Positions 7,231 through 13,805 of a DNA stretch of 15,084 nucleotides are shown in pieces (position 1 is the stretch's first letter; the number at the start of each line of letters is the position of its first letter). The notes under the pieces are model-generated. The model did no database searches, had not been told where the DNA came from, and saw only the letters and a list, made by a program, of their open reading frames with translations. The translations under genes were made by a program, and so were the position numbers. Source of the DNA: an uncultured beta proteobacterium (GTDB lineage: Bacteria; Pseudomonadota; Gammaproteobacteria; Burkholderiales; Burkholderiaceae_B); the NCBI GenBank assembly GCA_903929925.1, contig CAIYWO010000031.1:1-15084 (forward strand), given 5' to 3'.

Positions 7231-7775
7231 TTTCTGCTCAGCCAGTAGGTCAAAGCAAGCGCGACAGGGATGAGCCCGAGCACGACATACACCAAGGGCC
7301 ACTTCAAGACCAGAATCCCAAGCAAGGCTGCGGCGATGATCAACCACCCAGCCAAGCCTGGTTTGATTTTTTGCGCCATTTTTAGACCGGTGCCGATAAT
7401 CATGCCCGAAGCCGCGGCCGCACCGGCCATGAGCGCTACATTTACTGCTGGAAGGTGTGAAAACTGATCATAGAGACCGGCGAGAATCAGCAGAATACAG
7501 ATGGGGGCAACCATCAACCCAAGCACACTGACAAGGGATCCCTTAACCCCTTGAAACCGGTCTCCGATGACGACCGAGGCGTTAACGACGTTCGGCCCTG
7601 GCAATACCTGCCCCATGCCTAGAATCGTGGCGTATTCTTTTTCAGTGAGCCATTTGCTCTTTTCAACAATGATGTGTCGGGCGATCGCCGCGACCCCGCC
7701 AAATCCGAGAAGACCGATTGTCGCGAAGCCTCGAAAAAGTTCGAAAAGACCTACGTGACGGGGAGCGGACGTCAT
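7227..7775 (-). CDS. ChrA-type transporter, first half-size subunit
   Basis: This 182-residue membrane protein is the partner of the next gene. After a short hydrophilic start (MTSAPRHVGLFELFRG) it has the CHR N-terminal pattern FATIGLLGFGG, then GMGQVLPGPNVVNASVVIG around residues 60-80, and several hydrophobic segments to a WLSRK tail. The first subunit of a short CHR pair usually carries the GFGG motif, as here. I chose the ATG at 7775, with GAGG just upstream; the frame runs on to 7913 but that part overlaps the small membrane protein gene. Translation of the second subunit is probably coupled through the 4-base overlap. The chromate link is family knowledge only; no chrB, chrF or other resistance gene is nearby. 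Confidence 0.85.
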   Translation of the reverse strand: MTSAPRHVGLFELFRGFATIGLLGFGGVAAIARHIIVEKSKWLTEKEYATILGMGQVLPGPNVVNASVVIGDRFQGVKGSLVSVLGLMVAPICILLILAGLYDQFSHLPAVNVALMAGAAAASGMIIGTGLKMAQKIKPGLAGWLIIAAALLGILVLKWPLVYVVLGLIPVALALTYWLSRK

Positions 7776-7788
7776 GACCTCGGACGTC

Positions 7789-8049
7789 CTAGCGAATATC
7801 GCGTGCGTCGACGTCTGTGACGTCTTTGTTGGACAAAGGACCCGTCGCGGGCATGGATTTACGACGGTATTTTCGTGTCTTCCAGTATTCTTTGACTTCA
7901 AAGGGTTTGCCACGGAAGCGTGCCACGATAACTAGTATGGCGATCGCGAAGAGGGTGGACAGGGCAAAAACGAAGGCCATGACGAGTCCCAACATCGTGA
8001 AAACGATGAAAAGTACAGTTTTAAGTGCATTGCGCAGCAGTTCGATCAT
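7789..8049 (-). CDS. Small membrane protein of unknown function (86 residues)
   Basis: I do not recognise this protein. It begins MIELLRNALKTVLF, has about 36 continuous hydrophobic residues (roughly 9-45), long enough for two tight helices or one long one, and then a basic cytoplasmic-looking segment with EVKEYWKTRKYRRK and a polar tail ending DVDARDIR. There is no signal cleavage site. The stop lies 13 bases before the first transporter subunit on the same strand, so the three genes could be one operon, and a structural or regulatory role beside the transporter is possible but not shown. The start at 8049 has no clear Shine-Dalgarno sequence. It is divergent from apbC, 47 bp away. Coding reality rests on the hydrophobic pattern, operon-like spacing and lack of a competing frame. 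Confidence 0.65.
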   Translation of the reverse strand: MIELLRNALKTVLFIVFTMLGLVMAFVFALSTLFAIAILVIVARFRGKPFEVKEYWKTRKYRRKSMPATGPLSNKDVTDVDARDIR

Positions 8050-8096
8050 GTTTTAGGTATTGGCCCGTTTCAAACAAAAGCAATCAAGGAATAGCA

Positions 8097-9185
8097 ATGA
8101 GTGTAACGCTAGTAGATGTCCGTGCGGCTCTGGAACAGTTGGTTGATGCCAACACCGGTCAGTCTATTTCAGCTTTGGTGAAGGACACCCAAATCCAAAT
8201 CGCCGGTGTGCGAGCAAGTGTTCAGGTAGTTTTAGGCTACTACCCACCGGCTGGATTCCTCCAGACGCTCCAGGAGCGGGTGGTCGGGGCACTCAAAGGA
8301 TTGGGAGTACCGGATCCAGATGTACAGGTTTCGGTAAACGTTGCTTCTCATGCGATTCAGGCTGGCGTGCAGCGCGTCCCTGGCGTTCGGAACATCATCG
8401 CCGTTGCGTCTGGGAAAGGCGGGGTTGGAAAAAGCACGACAGCCGTGAACCTTGCGCTAGCCTTGAAAGCGGCAGGTGCAAGGGTTGGACTGTTAGATGC
8501 TGATATTTATGGCCCGAGCGTGCCAATTTTGCTCGGCGTATCGCAGCGTCCAGAAAGCTCCGACGGCAAAAGCATGACGCCGGTGATGGGGCATGGCATA
8601 CAGGCAAACTCAATTGGCTTCATGTTGAGCGAGGACTCGCCCGCGATTTGGCGTGGTCCCATGGTGACTCAGGCGCTTGAGCAATTGCTGCGTGCAACGA
8701 ATTGGGATGATTTGGATTACCTGGTGATCGACATGCCACCCGGCACGGGTGATATTGCCTTGACGCTCTCGCAAAAAGTGCCTGTTGTGGGCGCGGTGAT
8801 CGTTACAACCCCACAGGACTTGGCACTCTTAGATGCCCGTAAGGGCTTGAAAATGTTTGAAAAGGTCAATGTGCCGGTCTTGGGTATCGTTGAGAACATG
8901 GCGATTCATATCTGCAGCAAGTGCGGTCACGCTGAACATATTTTTGGCGAAGGCGGTGCGCAGCGTATGTCTAGTGACTTCAACGTTCCGTGTTTGGGCA
9001 GTTTGCCCCTGTCGATGGCGATACGCGAACGTGCAGACGGCGGGCAGCCCACCTCCGTATCCGACCCAGACAGTGAGACTGGTCGCATGTACCGCGCAAT
9101 TGCGGACAAACTGGCTGCGAAAATCGCCACCTTGCCAAAGGATCTCAGTGAGAAGTTTGGGGTGATTTCGGTCAAGCGGACCTGA
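8097..9185 (+). CDS. apbC: Mrp/ApbC iron-sulfur cluster carrier ATPase
   Basis: This P-loop ATPase of the Mrp/NBP35 family carries and delivers [4Fe-4S] clusters to apo-proteins in the cytosol. The 362-residue protein has an N-terminal MIP18/DUF59 domain (about 5-85), then the deviant Walker A GKGGVGKST (106-114), LLDADIYGPS (132-141), IDMPPGTGD (211-219) and the cluster-binding CxxC (Cys273, Cys276) in HICSKCGH, followed by FGEGG. The start at 8097 is supported by AAGGA six bases upstream (8086-8090); an in-frame ATG at 8025 would add residues unlike the family and overlap the divergent gene. The pairing of mrp divergent from metG and followed by dcd is one I recall from other Burkholderiales, here with three genes inserted next to metG. 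Confidence 0.95.
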   Translation: MSVTLVDVRAALEQLVDANTGQSISALVKDTQIQIAGVRASVQVVLGYYPPAGFLQTLQERVVGALKGLGVPDPDVQVSVNVASHAIQAGVQRVPGVRNIIAVASGKGGVGKSTTAVNLALALKAAGARVGLLDADIYGPSVPILLGVSQRPESSDGKSMTPVMGHGIQANSIGFMLSEDSPAIWRGPMVTQALEQLLRATNWDDLDYLVIDMPPGTGDIALTLSQKVPVVGAVIVTTPQDLALLDARKGLKMFEKVNVPVLGIVENMAIHICSKCGHAEHIFGEGGAQRMSSDFNVPCLGSLPLSMAIRERADGGQPTSVSDPDSETGRMYRAIADKLAAKIATLPKDLSEKFGVISVKRT

Positions 9186-9203
9186 TTGTTGGTCGTTTAG
9201 GGC

Positions 9204-9236
9204 TTACCCCCACCATCTGTAACAGGACGGGGGTAA
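9204..9236. repeat. Inverted repeat between apbC and dcd
   Basis: TTACCCCC (9204-9211) and GGGGGTAA (9229-9236) form a perfect 8-bp inverted repeat with a 17-base spacer. No T-run follows on either strand in the right place, so a simple Rho-independent terminator is not supported. The right arm overlaps a candidate -10 (TAAAAT) of dcd, so it could be a protein-binding site or an mRNA 3' structure for apbC. Confidence 0.5.
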
Positions 9237-9239
9237 AAT
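9234..9239 (+). promoter_or_regulatory. Candidate -10 of dcd
   Basis: TAAAAT (5 of 6 matches) 36 bases before the dcd ATG would give a leader of about 30 bases containing the AGAGG ribosome binding site (9262-9266). No good -35 lies 16-18 bases upstream, so activation by a factor or transcription from apbC remain alternatives. Confidence 0.3.
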
Positions 9240-9275
9240 CCGCGCTCTCGACTTTCAATTTAGAGGCGTTCGGCC

Positions 9276-9842
9276 ATGAGTATAAAAAGCGATAACTGGA
9301 TCCGCCGCGTGGCGCAGTCAGAGGGCATGATCGAACCCTTTGAGCCTGGTCAGGTTCGCTCGAACGAGTCCGGCCGCATTGTGAGCTATGGCACAAGCAG
9401 CTACGGCTACGATGTGCGCTGCGCTGACGAATTCAAAATTTTCACAAATATCAATTCGACGATCGTCGATCCAAAGAACTTCGATGAGAAGTCATTTGTG
9501 GACTTCAAGGGTGATATTTGTATTATTCCGCCGAACTCATTTGCTTTGGCGCGCACTGTTGAGTTTTTTCGCATTCCGCGTAGCGTATTGACTATTTGCC
9601 TCGGCAAGAGCACGTACGCCCGGTGCGGAATTATCGTGAACGTCACGCCTCTCGAGCCTGAGTGGGAGGGGCACGTGACCTTAGAGTTCTCTAATACGAC
9701 GCCGCTGCCCGCAAAGATTTATGCAGGTGAAGGTTGTGCGCAAATGCTTTTCTTTGAAAGCGATGAAGTGTGCTCAACATCGTATAAGGACCGCGGCGGA
9801 AAGTATCAAGGCCAACGAGGCGTGACCTTGCCGCGGACGTAG
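9276..9842 (+). CDS. dcd: dCTP deaminase
   Basis: The enzyme converts dCTP to dUTP, which dUTPase then hydrolyses to dUMP for thymidylate synthesis. The 188-residue protein has the family layout: MSIKSDNWIRR at the start, SYGYDVR (42-48), the nucleotide-binding GKSTYAR (110-116), and PLEPEWEGHVTLEFSN with Glu137 at the position of the E. coli catalytic Glu138. It ends with a KYQGQRGVTLPRT tail that closes over the triphosphate. Length and motifs fit the monofunctional proteobacterial enzyme. AGAGG lies nine bases before the ATG. It follows apbC after 90 bases and precedes the decarboxylase by 85. Identification is secure. Confidence 0.96.
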   Translation: MSIKSDNWIRRVAQSEGMIEPFEPGQVRSNESGRIVSYGTSSYGYDVRCADEFKIFTNINSTIVDPKNFDEKSFVDFKGDICIIPPNSFALARTVEFFRIPRSVLTICLGKSTYARCGIIVNVTPLEPEWEGHVTLEFSNTTPLPAKIYAGEGCAQMLFFESDEVCSTSYKDRGGKYQGQRGVTLPRT

Positions 9843-9865
9843 TATTCAGTAGAGCGCCACCCAGT

Positions 9866-9894
9866 TTGACAGGCGAACGTAGTACTCGATTCTT
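9866..9894 (+). promoter_or_regulatory. Candidate promoter of the decarboxylase gene
   Basis: A perfect -35 TTGACA (9866-9871) lies in the 85-base gap after dcd. The matching -10 is poor: GATTCT at 16 bases or TCTTAT at 19 bases, each 3 of 6. The leader then carries GGAG (9916-9919), eight bases before the ATG. Perhaps a weak or activated promoter. Confidence 0.35.
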
Positions 9895-9927
9895 ATTCAC
9901 CTTTAGTTTACTTGCGGAGCTGTTCGC

Positions 9928-12189
9928 ATGAAATTTCGCTTTCCAATTTTCATCATCGATGAAGACTATCGGTCCGAGAATGCGTCGGGTCTTGGGGTGC
10001 GTGCCTTAGCGTCCGCTATTGAGGCCGAAGGGATGGAAGTAATCGGTGTCACCAGTTATGGCGACCTGAGTTCATTCGCTCAGCAGCAGAGCCGCGCCAG
10101 TGCTTTTATCCTTTCCATTGATGACGAGGAGTTTGATGTTGACTCTCCCGAGGACGTGGCAGGGGCGATTAAAAATCTCCGAACATTTATCGGAGAGTTG
10201 CGTTTTCGTAACGCCGACATCCCAATTTACCTATACGGCGAAACGCGAACGTCCGAACATATCCCGAACGATATTTTGCGCGAGTTGCATGGCTTCATTC
10301 ATATGTTTGAAGACACGCCTGAGTTTGTGGCGCGTCACATCATTCGTGAGGCGCGCAGCTATATAGATAGCTTGGCACCGCCCTTCTTTCGCGAGCTCGT
10401 CAAGTACGCGCAGGATGGTTCCTACTCTTGGCACTGTCCCGGGCACTCGGGCGGTGTGGCGTTCTTAAAGAGTCCGGTCGGTCAGATGTTCCACCAATTC
10501 TTTGGTGAAAACATGTTGCGCGCAGACGTCTGTAACGCTGTCGATGAGTTGGGCCAATTGCTGGACCACACCGGCCCGATCGCAGAGTCTGAACTGAATG
10601 CTGCACGAATCTTCCACGCTGATCATTGCTATTTCGTCACCAACGGGACGTCGACATCCAACAAAGTCGTTTGGCACGCGAACGTAGCGGCAGACGATAT
10701 TGTTGTGGTGGATCGCAACTGCCATAAGTCGATTCTGCATGCAATCACCATGACTGGGGCGATCCCGGTATTTTTGCGGCCCACTCGCAATCACATGGGC
10801 ATTATTGGCCCAATTCCCTTGGCCGAATTTGAGCCAGAAAGTATCCAGAAAAAAATTGATGCAAATCCGTTTGCGCGCAAGGTTAAGGACAAGAAACCGC
10901 GTATTTTGACGTTGACGCAAAGCACCTATGATGGCGTGATCTATAACGTTGAAATGATCAAGGCCAAGCTCGGCAATTTGGTCGACACCTTGCACTTTGA
11001 TGAGGCATGGTTGCCGCATGCCGCGTTCCATCAGTTTTATCAAGATATGCATGCGATCGGACCCAATCGTCCGCGCAGCCCGAAGGCAATGGTGTTTGCG
11101 ACGCACTCCACACACAAACTATTGGCCGGCATATCGCAGGCTTCACAGATTATTGTGCAGGAATCCGAGACACGGAAACTCGATCGCAACATCTTTAATG
11201 AAGCGTATCTCATGCATACGTCGACTTCACCGCAGTACGCCATCATTGCCTCGTGCGACGTGGCTGCTGCAATGATGGAAGCGCCAGGCGGCACGGCTCT
11301 GGTTGAAGAAAGTATCCGTGAGGCGCTCGATTTCCGACGCGCAATGCGTAAGGTCGACCTAGAGTTTGGTGATGATGACTGGTGGTTCACTGTGTGGGGA
11401 CCGGATTACCTAGCCGCACACGGTGTTGGTGAGCAGTCGGATTGGGTATTGCAGTCGAATGATCACTGGCATGGTTTTGGTGATCTGGCTGAAGGCTTCA
11501 ACATGTTGGACCCAATTAAGGCGACGCTTGTTACGCCGGGCTTGAACATGGATGGCACCTTCGGTGAGACAGGCATACCGGCTGCGCTGGTATCGCGGTT
11601 TCTGACCGAGCATGGCGTGGTGGTTGAGAAGACGGGCCTCTACTCGTTCTTCATCATGTTCACGATTGGCATCACAAAGGGACGCTGGAACACGCTCTTG
11701 ACCGCCTTGCAGCAGTTTAAGGATGACTACGATCGTAACCAGCCGATGTGGCGCATCTTGCCTGACTTCTGCAAAGAACATCGTCAATATGAGCGCATGG
11801 GGTTGCGCGACTTATGTCAGTCGATACACGCTGAATATAAAACGCATGATGTGGCGCGCTTGACGACAGAGATGTATCTCAGCGATATGGTTCCTGCGCT
11901 CAAGCCTTCCGATGCCTTTGCCAAGATGGCGCACCGGGAGGTCGAACGTGTTTCGATTGATCAACTTGAAGGCCGCGTGACGGGTGTGCTGTTGACCCCT
12001 TACCCACCTGGTATCCCATTGTTGATTCCTGGCGAACGTTTCAACAAGACAATTGTGCAATACCTTCAGTTTGCTCGTTCGTTCAATCAGAAGTTCCCAG
12101 GGTTCGAGACCTTCATCCACGGTCTTGGAGAGGAAGCGGACGCTGACGGTGCCAAGCGTTTCTATGTTGACTGCTTGATCGAAGAATAG
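9928..12189 (+). CDS. PLP-dependent Orn/Lys/Arg decarboxylase (AdiA/LdcI fold)
   Basis: This 753-residue protein belongs to the bacterial inducible-type basic amino acid decarboxylases (fold type I), which make agmatine, cadaverine or putrescine and consume a proton. It has an N-terminal response-regulator-like wing domain (about 1-125), then SWHCPGHSGG (167-176), FVTNGTSTSN (236-245), DRNCHKS (262-268), HFDEAW (356-361) and ATHSTHKLL (391-399), where Lys397 should bind PLP. The C-terminal domain contains TPYPPGIPLLIPGE. The 753-residue length is close to E. coli AdiA, but EKTGLYSFFIMFTIGI in the C-terminal half recalls lysine decarboxylase, where AdiA differs. The substrate therefore cannot be assigned. 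No amino acid antiporter or regulator gene lies beside it, unlike acid-resistance operons; a housekeeping polyamine role is possible. GGAG precedes the ATG. Confidence 0.92.
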   Translation: MKFRFPIFIIDEDYRSENASGLGVRALASAIEAEGMEVIGVTSYGDLSSFAQQQSRASAFILSIDDEEFDVDSPEDVAGAIKNLRTFIGELRFRNADIPIYLYGETRTSEHIPNDILRELHGFIHMFEDTPEFVARHIIREARSYIDSLAPPFFRELVKYAQDGSYSWHCPGHSGGVAFLKSPVGQMFHQFFGENMLRADVCNAVDELGQLLDHTGPIAESELNAARIFHADHCYFVTNGTSTSNKVVWHANVAADDIVVVDRNCHKSILHAITMTGAIPVFLRPTRNHMGIIGPIPLAEFEPESIQKKIDANPFARKVKDKKPRILTLTQSTYDGVIYNVEMIKAKLGNLVDTLHFDEAWLPHAAFHQFYQDMHAIGPNRPRSPKAMVFATHSTHKLLAGISQASQIIVQESETRKLDRNIFNEAYLMHTSTSPQYAIIASCDVAAAMMEAPGGTALVEESIREALDFRRAMRKVDLEFGDDDWWFTVWGPDYLAAHGVGEQSDWVLQSNDHWHGFGDLAEGFNMLDPIKATLVTPGLNMDGTFGETGIPAALVSRFLTEHGVVVEKTGLYSFFIMFTIGITKGRWNTLLTALQQFKDDYDRNQPMWRILPDFCKEHRQYERMGLRDLCQSIHAEYKTHDVARLTTEMYLSDMVPALKPSDAFAKMAHREVERVSIDQLEGRVTGVLLTPYPPGIPLLIPGERFNKTIVQYLQFARSFNQKFPGFETFIHGLGEEADADGAKRFYVDCLIEE

Positions 12190-12222
12190 TGTCATCACCT
12201 ACACCGCCTTTGGGTCTGTCTT

Positions 12223-13422
12223 GTGCCTGTGGTTGATGTAGCCGTCATCGGCGCAGGTGCGGCAGGCATGCTGTGTGCAGCCGTTGCGGGGCAACGCGGC
12301 ATGCGGGTTGTCTTGTTGGATCACGCCGAGAAGCTTGCAGAAAAAATTCGTATCTCCGGCGGTGGACGCTGTAATTTTACGAATCGCGTGGTGACGGCCG
12401 AGCATTTCATTTCAGCCAACCCGCACTTTTGTAAATCCGCGCTTGCGGGTTTCACACCTCAAGATTTCATCGCCATGGTGGATCGTCACGGCATCGCGTG
12501 GCATGAGAAGCACAAAGGGCAATTGTTTTGTGATCAGAGCAGTGAACTGATCATTGAGATGCTGCGCGCTGAGTGCGACGACGCAGGTGTGCGGTGGATG
12601 ATGCCTTGCACGGTCAACGAGATCGTCTCGACCCAAGATGTAGGGGCTCAAGGATTTCTCTTGAGCACGGATCAAGGGCAGGTGCAGTGCCGTAACCTCG
12701 TGATCGCAACGGGCGGTTTGGCGATTCCTCAGCTAGGCGCGACGGATTTCGGCCTAAAAATTGCACGACAATTCGGGTTGAAGGTCATAGAGCCACGGCC
12801 TGCCTTAGTACCCTTGACGTTCAACGGTGAAGAATGGCAGCCTTTGGTGGACTTGGCGGGCCTTGCGATTCCGTCCGTTGTCTCGACCGGTGCAGGGCGA
12901 CGCGCACCAGCGTTTTTAGAGGATGTGCTGTTTACTCACAAAGGTCTGTCCGGTCCGGGCATTTTGCAGATTTCCAGTTATTGGCAGCCAGGCGAGCCGA
13001 TTTGCTTGGATTTGGCACCTGACCTGGATATGGAAGCGCTTTTACTCGAAGCGAAGTCGGGTGGGCGCCAACAGCTAGGCACGTTATTGGCCAGTTTGTG
13101 GCCGAAACGCCTTTCTGAACAATGGCTTGGAGAGTTGGCCGCCAGTCGGATCGCTGACTTACCCGATCGCACATTGCGTGAGCTGGCCGCAAGAATAAAG
13201 GGCTGGGCTGTCAACCCTAACGGTACCTTGGGCTATAAAAAGGCCGAGGTGATGCGCGGCGGGGTCGATACCCGTGGTCTGGACCAGCGCACAATGCAGG
13301 CTAAAGCAGTACCGGGGCTGCATTTCATTGGGGAAGTCGTCGATGTGACCGGTTGGCTCGGTGGATATAACTTCCAGTGGGCCTGGTCCTCAGCGGCTGC
13401 GTGCGGCCGTGGGCTAGTTTGA
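12223..13422 (+). CDS. BaiN/HI0933-family NAD(P)/FAD-dependent oxidoreductase
   Basis: This 399-residue flavoprotein starts with GTG (no ATG is available between the previous stop at 12189 and this point). Residues 5-35 form the Rossmann FAD-binding motif VAVIGAGAAG followed by RVVLLDH. KIRISGGGRCNFTN (41-54) is the hallmark of the HI0933/YhiN family. The C terminus has GGVDTRGLDQRTMQ, LHFIGEVVDVTGWLGG and YNFQWAW, the family's second FAD-contact region. Some relatives reduce bile-acid intermediates or take part in other oxidoreductions; the substrate here is unknown. It lies 33 bases downstream of the decarboxylase with no clear Shine-Dalgarno sequence or promoter between, so co-transcription is likely. 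Family assignment is firm, function is not. Confidence 0.92.
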   Translation: MPVVDVAVIGAGAAGMLCAAVAGQRGMRVVLLDHAEKLAEKIRISGGGRCNFTNRVVTAEHFISANPHFCKSALAGFTPQDFIAMVDRHGIAWHEKHKGQLFCDQSSELIIEMLRAECDDAGVRWMMPCTVNEIVSTQDVGAQGFLLSTDQGQVQCRNLVIATGGLAIPQLGATDFGLKIARQFGLKVIEPRPALVPLTFNGEEWQPLVDLAGLAIPSVVSTGAGRRAPAFLEDVLFTHKGLSGPGILQISSYWQPGEPICLDLAPDLDMEALLLEAKSGGRQQLGTLLASLWPKRLSEQWLGELAASRIADLPDRTLRELAARIKGWAVNPNGTLGYKKAEVMRGGVDTRGLDQRTMQAKAVPGLHFIGEVVDVTGWLGGYNFQWAWSSAAACGRGLV

Positions 13423-13438
13423 CCTTAGTGCTTCTCAG

Positions 13439-13468
13439 TTGTTGTAACACTCGATTTCGCGGTATGCT
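13439..13468 (+). promoter_or_regulatory. Candidate promoter of the gcv riboswitch transcript
   Basis: TATGCT (13463-13468, 4 of 6) as -10, with TTGTTG (13439-13444) 18 bases or TTGTAA (13442-13447) 15 bases upstream as -35. Transcription would start near 13475, just before aptamer I begins at about 13482. Its place directly ahead of the riboswitch is the main support. Confidence 0.4.
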
Positions 13469-13481
13469 GATCCTGTTGTGA

Positions 13482-13718
13482 ACGTATGCTGCGGGAGAGC
13501 GCATTTGCCGTCTCAATCAGACTGGCTTTATGCCGCCGAAGGCGCAATTCGCCCAGAATCGCTCAGGCCCCCCATACCGTAGCTTGCATTGATACGCACA
13601 GGATTCACGCGTATCAGCACATCACTCTGGAGAGACCCGCGACCGCACTTGGTCAAAACGGGCGCCGAAGGTGCACACCCACGTTCAAGTGGGGCAACTC
13701 TCAGGCAAAAGGACAGAG
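13482..13718 (+). promoter_or_regulatory. Tandem glycine riboswitch (gcvT motif, two aptamers)
   Basis: Two glycine aptamers lie in the leader of gcvT. Aptamer I (about 13482-13580): P1 GTATG (13484-13488) with CATAC (13573-13577), conserved GGGAGAGC (13493-13500), GCCGAAGGC (13535-13543) and GCTCAGGC (13561-13568). Aptamer II (about 13625-13718): P1 CTCTG (13625-13629) with CAGAG (13714-13718), GGAGAGACC (13629-13637), GCCGAAGG (13664-13671) and the conserved CTCTCAGGCAAAAGGACAGAG (13698-13718). Such switches usually turn on the glycine cleavage genes when glycine is abundant. The linker between aptamers is about 44 bases and contains a hairpin. No T-run follows, so control is more likely at translation than at termination. 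The 13423-13805 gap holds this element and nothing else that I recognise. Confidence 0.93.
13590..13616 (+). repeat. Hairpin in the linker between glycine aptamers
   Basis: TGATACGC (13590-13597) pairs perfectly with GCGTATCA (13609-13616) around an 11-base loop. The 3' arm core GCGTATC recurs at 13721-13727, just after aptamer II. Confidence 0.6.
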
Positions 13719-13785
13719 GGGCGTATCGTCTCATGCTTCTGCGCTGCCTTAAACGGCCCGCGGTTTGTATGTAACGCCCTTTGAT

Positions 13786-13798
13786 CTCTGTTCCGGAG
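13786..13798 (+). promoter_or_regulatory. gcvT Shine-Dalgarno and possible riboswitch anti-P1 site
   Basis: GGAG (13795-13798) is seven bases before the gcvT ATG. Directly upstream, CTCTGTTCC (13786-13794) can pair with GGACAGAG (13711-13718), the 3' side of aptamer II and its P1 strand, giving eight pairs with one bulged T. Pairing here would compete with P1 and block access next to the ribosome binding site. The Shine-Dalgarno is seen; the switching role is inferred. Confidence 0.5.
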
Positions 13799-13805
13799 CT
13801 ATTTC

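Noticed and set aside
8025..8096. Upstream ATG for apbC at 8025
   Set aside because: It overlaps the divergent membrane protein gene, and the ATG at 8097 has a good AAGGA and the family N terminus.
10465..11115. A 216-codon minus-strand open frame
   Set aside because: It is antisense to the well-supported decarboxylase gene and has no recognisable motif; long shadow frames are expected in GC-richer coding DNA.
12187..12223. Same frame for the decarboxylase and the flavoprotein, separated by one TAG and 33 open bases, hinting at stop read-through
   Set aside because: A shared frame has a one in three chance, 11 open codons are unremarkable, and both proteins are complete families on their own.
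13486..13774. Several open frames across the gcv leader
   Set aside because: They lie inside the glycine riboswitch and show no protein family features; the conserved RNA motifs explain the sequence.
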